Below, piece by piece: positions 58,575 through 64,000 of a stretch of DNA of 64,000 nucleotides. The stretch covers positions 2,423,501 through 2,487,500 of the forward strand of contig NZ_CP021081.1 in NCBI RefSeq assembly GCF_003444775.1. Reading direction: 5' to 3'. This stretch comes from Deinococcus ficus (lineage in GTDB: Bacteria > Deinococcota > Deinococci > Deinococcales > Deinococcaceae). The translations under genes and the position numbers were made by a program. Within the stretch, counting starts at the first letter, position 1, and each line of letters starts with the position of its first letter. The notes below the pieces were generated by a model. That model saw only the letters and a program-made list of their open reading frames with translations. It was not told where the DNA came from and searched no databases.

Positions 58575-59849
58575 CTACTGCCAGCGCTCCCGCCGCTCGG
58601 ACGCCCCGCCCAGCAGCAGCGGCCGCACCTCCCCGATCAGGTACAGGCTGCCGCACACCAGCGCCAGCGGAGCCTTCAGGGCCCGCAGAACGTCCAGGGC
58701 CTCGGCAGGCGACGGAGCCACGGTGACCGGCACGTCTGGGAACAGCGGCGCCAGTGCCTGCGGGTCGGCTGCACGCGGACTCAGCACCGCCCGGGTGAGA
58801 ATCACGCACTCCGCCAAGGGCACCAGGGCCGCCGCCACGCCGCTCAGGTCCTTGTCTCCAGCCGCGCCGAACACCACCGGCAGCCGCTCCACGCCCAGTT
58901 CCCGGAGGGCCGCCACGAGTGCCGCCGCGCCGTCCGGGTTGTGCGCGCCGTCCAGCAGCACCCGCCCCCCCGCGAAGGGCAGCACCTCCAGGCGCCCCGG
59001 CCACACGGTCCCCGCCGCGCCCGCCCGAATGGCTTCAGGGCTCACCCCAAGCCGGTGGGCGGCCAGCGCCGCCAGCGCGGCGTTCCGGGCCCCGTGCGCC
59101 CCCAGCAGCGGCGTGCGGAAGCTCAGGCTGGCGCCGTCTGGCAGACCAAGCGTCACCTCCGCCCCCTCCCATCCCAGGGAGCGCACCTCCAAGGGCAGGT
59201 CATCGAGCGCCCAGAGGTCCGCACCCTCCTGGTCCAGGATGCCGCGCAGATCCGGGTTCACCCCAGTCACCGCCGGCCGTCCGGCCCGCAGGATGCCGGC
59301 CTTCTCCGCCGCGATCGCCTCGTGCGTCTCCCCCAGGATCTCCGTGTGGTCCAGGGCCACGTTCGTGATCACGCTCAGCGCCGGGCTCAGCGCGTTCGTC
59401 GCGTCCAGCCGGCCGCCCAGTCCCACCTCCATCACCGCCACGTCCACCCCAACCCGGGCGAACAGCAGGCACCCCAACGCCGTGACGATCTCGAAGAACG
59501 AAGCCCCGACCTCCTCCGCGTGCGGCCGCACCTGCTGGAGGGCTGCCTCTACCTCTGCGGTCTTCAGTGACTCTCCAGCCACCTGAAACCGCTCGGCGAA
59601 GTGCGTCAGGTGCGGACTGGTGAACAGCCCCACCCGCCGGCCCTCGGCCTGGAGTATGGCGGCCAGCGTGGCGGCCGTGCTGCCCTTTCCATTGGTTCCA
59701 CCCACCAGGAACGACTGAAAGCGGTCCTGTGGGTCACCCAGCCGGCCCAGGAGCGCCTGCACGCGGCCCAGGCCGGGGTGAATGCCGAACCGCTGCCGGG
59801 CGAACAGCCAGTCCAGCAGCGGCGAGGGAACAGCAGAAGCGTCAGTCAC
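58575..59849 (-). CDS. folC: Folylpolyglutamate/dihydrofolate synthase
   Basis: A 424-residue Mur-ligase-fold enzyme. P-loop FLVGGTNGKGSTAATLAAIL, ATP/metal region GLGGRLDATNAL and GVNPDLRGIL. C-terminal domain with LLDGAHNPDGAAALVAAL. Whether it also acts on dihydropteroate is not determinable here. GTG start, 6 nt after TATGCT (leaderless); the upstream open frame is not coding. Precedes M32, 53 nt apart. Confidence 0.95.
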   Translation of the reverse strand: MTDASAVPSPLLDWLFARQRFGIHPGLGRVQALLGRLGDPQDRFQSFLVGGTNGKGSTAATLAAILQAEGRRVGLFTSPHLTHFAERFQVAGESLKTAEVEAALQQVRPHAEEVGASFFEIVTALGCLLFARVGVDVAVMEVGLGGRLDATNALSPALSVITNVALDHTEILGETHEAIAAEKAGILRAGRPAVTGVNPDLRGILDQEGADLWALDDLPLEVRSLGWEGAEVTLGLPDGASLSFRTPLLGAHGARNAALAALAAHRLGVSPEAIRAGAAGTVWPGRLEVLPFAGGRVLLDGAHNPDGAAALVAALRELGVERLPVVFGAAGDKDLSGVAAALVPLAECVILTRAVLSPRAADPQALAPLFPDVPVTVAPSPAEALDVLRALKAPLALVCGSLYLIGEVRPLLLGGASERRERWQ

Positions 59850-59855
59850 CCGGGC

Positions 59856-59861
59856 AGCATA
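59856..59861 (-). promoter_or_regulatory. Leaderless -10 of folC
   Basis: TATGCT, then GCCCGG (6 nt), then GTG. Confidence 0.65.
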
Positions 59862-59911
59862 CGGCGCCACGGGAAGGGGCCACGGTGATGCGACCGCTCG
59901 TCCTTCCCCGC

Positions 59912-60850
59912 TCACGCCTCTGGTGCGAAGTACCTCTCCAGGGTCGGCACGATCTGCTTCTTCCGGCTGATGCGGTTGCCCAGATCGGCCACGCCGTCCG
60001 TAGCCTCCACACCAAACGCTTCCCGGAGTACCTTCTCCTCCGTGGCGCTCAGCACGAAGGTCCGGTTCGTCTCGTTCAGGATGTCCACCACGCTCAGCAG
60101 CACGCCGTTCAGACCGTCCTCCGCGCGGGCCTCGTCCATCGCCCGCAGCAACTCTTCCTTCCGGCCGAACACGTAGGCGGGGTTCGTCGTCTCGATCACG
60201 CCCACACCCCACTGCTGCGCCGGCTCACCGAACGGGAACACCTTGTAGTCCATCTTCAACAGCTGCGCAGCGGGCGTGTCCCCGAGGTCGCTCTTCGCCG
60301 CGAACATCGCCAGCGCGTACGCCTCCACATCCGTCACGCCGGCAACTGGCGCCAGGAAGGCCACCGCGTCCCGGTCATCCTGCGTCGTCGTCGGGCTGCG
60401 GAAGTGCAGCGTGTCACTCAGGATCGCGCTCAACATCAACTTCGCGTCCAGGGCCTCAACATCCAGCCCCGCCTCACGGTGCAGTTTCAGCAGGATCGTC
60501 CCCGTGCACCCCACCGGCTCAAACCGCAGGAAGGGTGGCTGCGAAGTCGTCAGGTCACCCAGCTTGTGGTGGTCCACCACGCGTGTCACGGTGAGTTCCG
60601 CGATGTTCGGCGCGGACTGACCACTCTCGTTGTGGTCCACTAGCGCCACCGGTGTCCCCGCCGCCAGGGCCGGCAGCATAGGCGGCGCCTCCATCCTCAG
60701 TTCACGCAGGACAAACGCCGTCTCAAAATTCAGGTCGCCCAGCCGGTACGCCTGGGCCGGCACGCCCAGCCGCGTGAGAAGGTGCGCGTACACCAGCGCC
60801 GAGGAGATCGCGTCCGTATCCGGGTTCGTATGGCCAAACACTGCAAGCAT
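59912..60850 (-). CDS. ppaC: Manganese-dependent inorganic pyrophosphatase
   Basis: A 312-residue family II pyrophosphatase, DHH phosphoesterase superfamily. Metal ligands lie in FGHTNPDTDAI (motif 1), VALVDHNESGQS and TRVVDHHKLGD (DHH). The C-terminal ISRKKQIVPTLE carries the substrate-binding Ser-Arg-Lys-Lys. Start ATG 60850, set by TAGACT 6 nt upstream; a GTG two codons further sits inside the spacer. Confidence 0.97.
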   Translation of the reverse strand: MLAVFGHTNPDTDAISSALVYAHLLTRLGVPAQAYRLGDLNFETAFVLRELRMEAPPMLPALAAGTPVALVDHNESGQSAPNIAELTVTRVVDHHKLGDLTTSQPPFLRFEPVGCTGTILLKLHREAGLDVEALDAKLMLSAILSDTLHFRSPTTTQDDRDAVAFLAPVAGVTDVEAYALAMFAAKSDLGDTPAAQLLKMDYKVFPFGEPAQQWGVGVIETTNPAYVFGRKEELLRAMDEARAEDGLNGVLLSVVDILNETNRTFVLSATEEKVLREAFGVEATDGVADLGNRISRKKQIVPTLERYFAPEA

Positions 60851-60856
60851 ACGCAC

Positions 60857-60862
60857 AGTCTA
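60857..60862 (-). promoter_or_regulatory. Leaderless -10 of ppaC
   Basis: TAGACT, then GTGCGT (6 nt), then ATG. Confidence 0.7.
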
Positions 60863-60918
60863 GCGGCGGACTGAAGCGGGCAGGGTGTCATTGCGCTCCG
60901 GGCATATGTGAAACGCAA

Positions 60919-60944
60919 CAGCAAAACCCCCGCCGAAGCGGGGG
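60919..60944 (-). terminator. Intrinsic terminator of slpA
   Basis: A 7-bp stem CCCCCGC/GCGGGGG with loop CGAA; on the minus strand it ends GGGGGTTTTGCTGTT. Confidence 0.88.
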
Positions 60945-60971
60945 CCTTGAGTCAAGCCTGAAGCTTGAAGA

Positions 60972-63680
<2,709 letters not shown>

Positions 63681-63840
63681 ATGAACCCCCAAGAGGTGTC
63701 GCGCAGTCGGAGCGTGGTGCGGCTCTGAAGGTGACGTTGGGGCGAGTTGCCGAGTTTCCTCTCCCGGTGTGGATCGCCGTGTCCGCTTCGATGCGCAACC
63801 TGACCCACGTGGTGCCTTAAGGCGTTTGTGAAGTCAGATC
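63681..63840 (-). promoter_or_regulatory. 5' leader of slpA
   Basis: About 160 nt from the predicted transcription start to the ATG, unlike the leaderless majority. Contains CACGTG; no named riboswitch recognised. The GGGGG SD sits 5-9 nt before the ATG. Confidence 0.5.
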
Positions 63841-63846
63841 AGGCGG

Positions 63847-63875
63847 ATGATACAAGCATGAAGGTGCATGGTCAA
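63847..63875 (-). promoter_or_regulatory. slpA promoter
   Basis: TTGACC, 17-nt spacer, TATCAT: the best -35/-10 pair in the window. AT-rich DNA upstream (63880-63950) could act as an UP element. Confidence 0.85.
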
Positions 63876-64000
63876 CCCTGAAACGCATAAAAACACTGAT
63901 TTTTAGGCTGTTTGGCCCATTTCTGATCAAGCGATTAAGTTTTGACGGTGGGTGTGACTCTCATCATCCGAGAATGTGTGAGACCTTTCCGCAAAATGAA

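Overview
This is a high-GC chromosomal segment from a Deinococcus species. The assignment rests on a near-textbook DdrO (the repressor of the Deinococcus radiation/desiccation response), an SlpA-type outer-membrane protein with an N-terminal SLH domain and a C-terminal phenylalanine, a Thermus/Deinococcus-like 14-gene complex I operon, and a promoter style known from this genus: a TANNNT -10 hexamer 5-7 nt in front of the start codon, which yields leaderless mRNAs. At least 17 starts in the window have this layout. I see no phage genes, insertion sequences or CRISPR array.

Layout. 1-2546 (minus): rpmH-rnpA-yidD-yidC. 2586-7383 (minus): two uncharacterised genes, then the str operon rpsL-rpsG-fusA behind a long leader, divergent from a tRNA-Ser(CGA). 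7706-12051: a GGEEF diguanylate cyclase, a DinB-like/Nudix pair divergent from an APH-like kinase, and queF with a queuosine-precursor transporter. 12052-14364: a long intergenic region and hflX. 14365-15150: a lower-GC patch with a DUF3592 protein and a collapsed ABC-ATPase gene. 15163-19981: an EEP nuclease/phosphatase, a proline-rich peptide, an ABC-F ATPase, and a CHASE2-GGDEF protein with an overlapping upstream ORF. 20036-34562 (minus): nuoA-N in canonical order, mostly with 1-4 nt overlaps. 34839-39088: GNAT/AraC, ankyrin, argB, a second GNAT and a DUF2726 protein. 39137-43189 (minus): pheS-Nudix-pheT behind a leader peptide and an attenuator-like terminator. 43249-49189: a lamin-tail lipoprotein, khtTU, a CPA1 antiporter and glyA. 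49260-55839: a PadR/membrane pair, an S9 peptidase, cutA, a LapA-like protein and accD-accA-LMW phosphatase. 55900-56991: ddrO divergent from two small unknown ORFs. 57040-64000 (minus): M32 carboxypeptidase, folC, ppaC and slpA with a consensus promoter.

How the genes work together. The core is housekeeping: translation (str operon, rpmH, pheST, tRNA-Ser, hflX, ABC-F), membrane insertion (YidCD), respiration (complex I), fatty-acid initiation (AccDA) and one-carbon/folate metabolism (GlyA, FolC). Around it are stress and signalling genes (DdrO, two cyclic-di-GMP-type proteins, PadR, AraC, Nudix enzymes) and monovalent cation efflux. The points most worth a second look are three genes whose start codon appears to be outside ATG/GTG/TTG (rpsL CTG, nuoA ATC or GTT, hflX ATA), the pheST leader, and the ddrO divergent promoter region with two unrecognised small ORFs. 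Coordinates of starts were chosen by Shine-Dalgarno or leaderless-promoter position. Family assignments come from motifs read by eye, without database searches.
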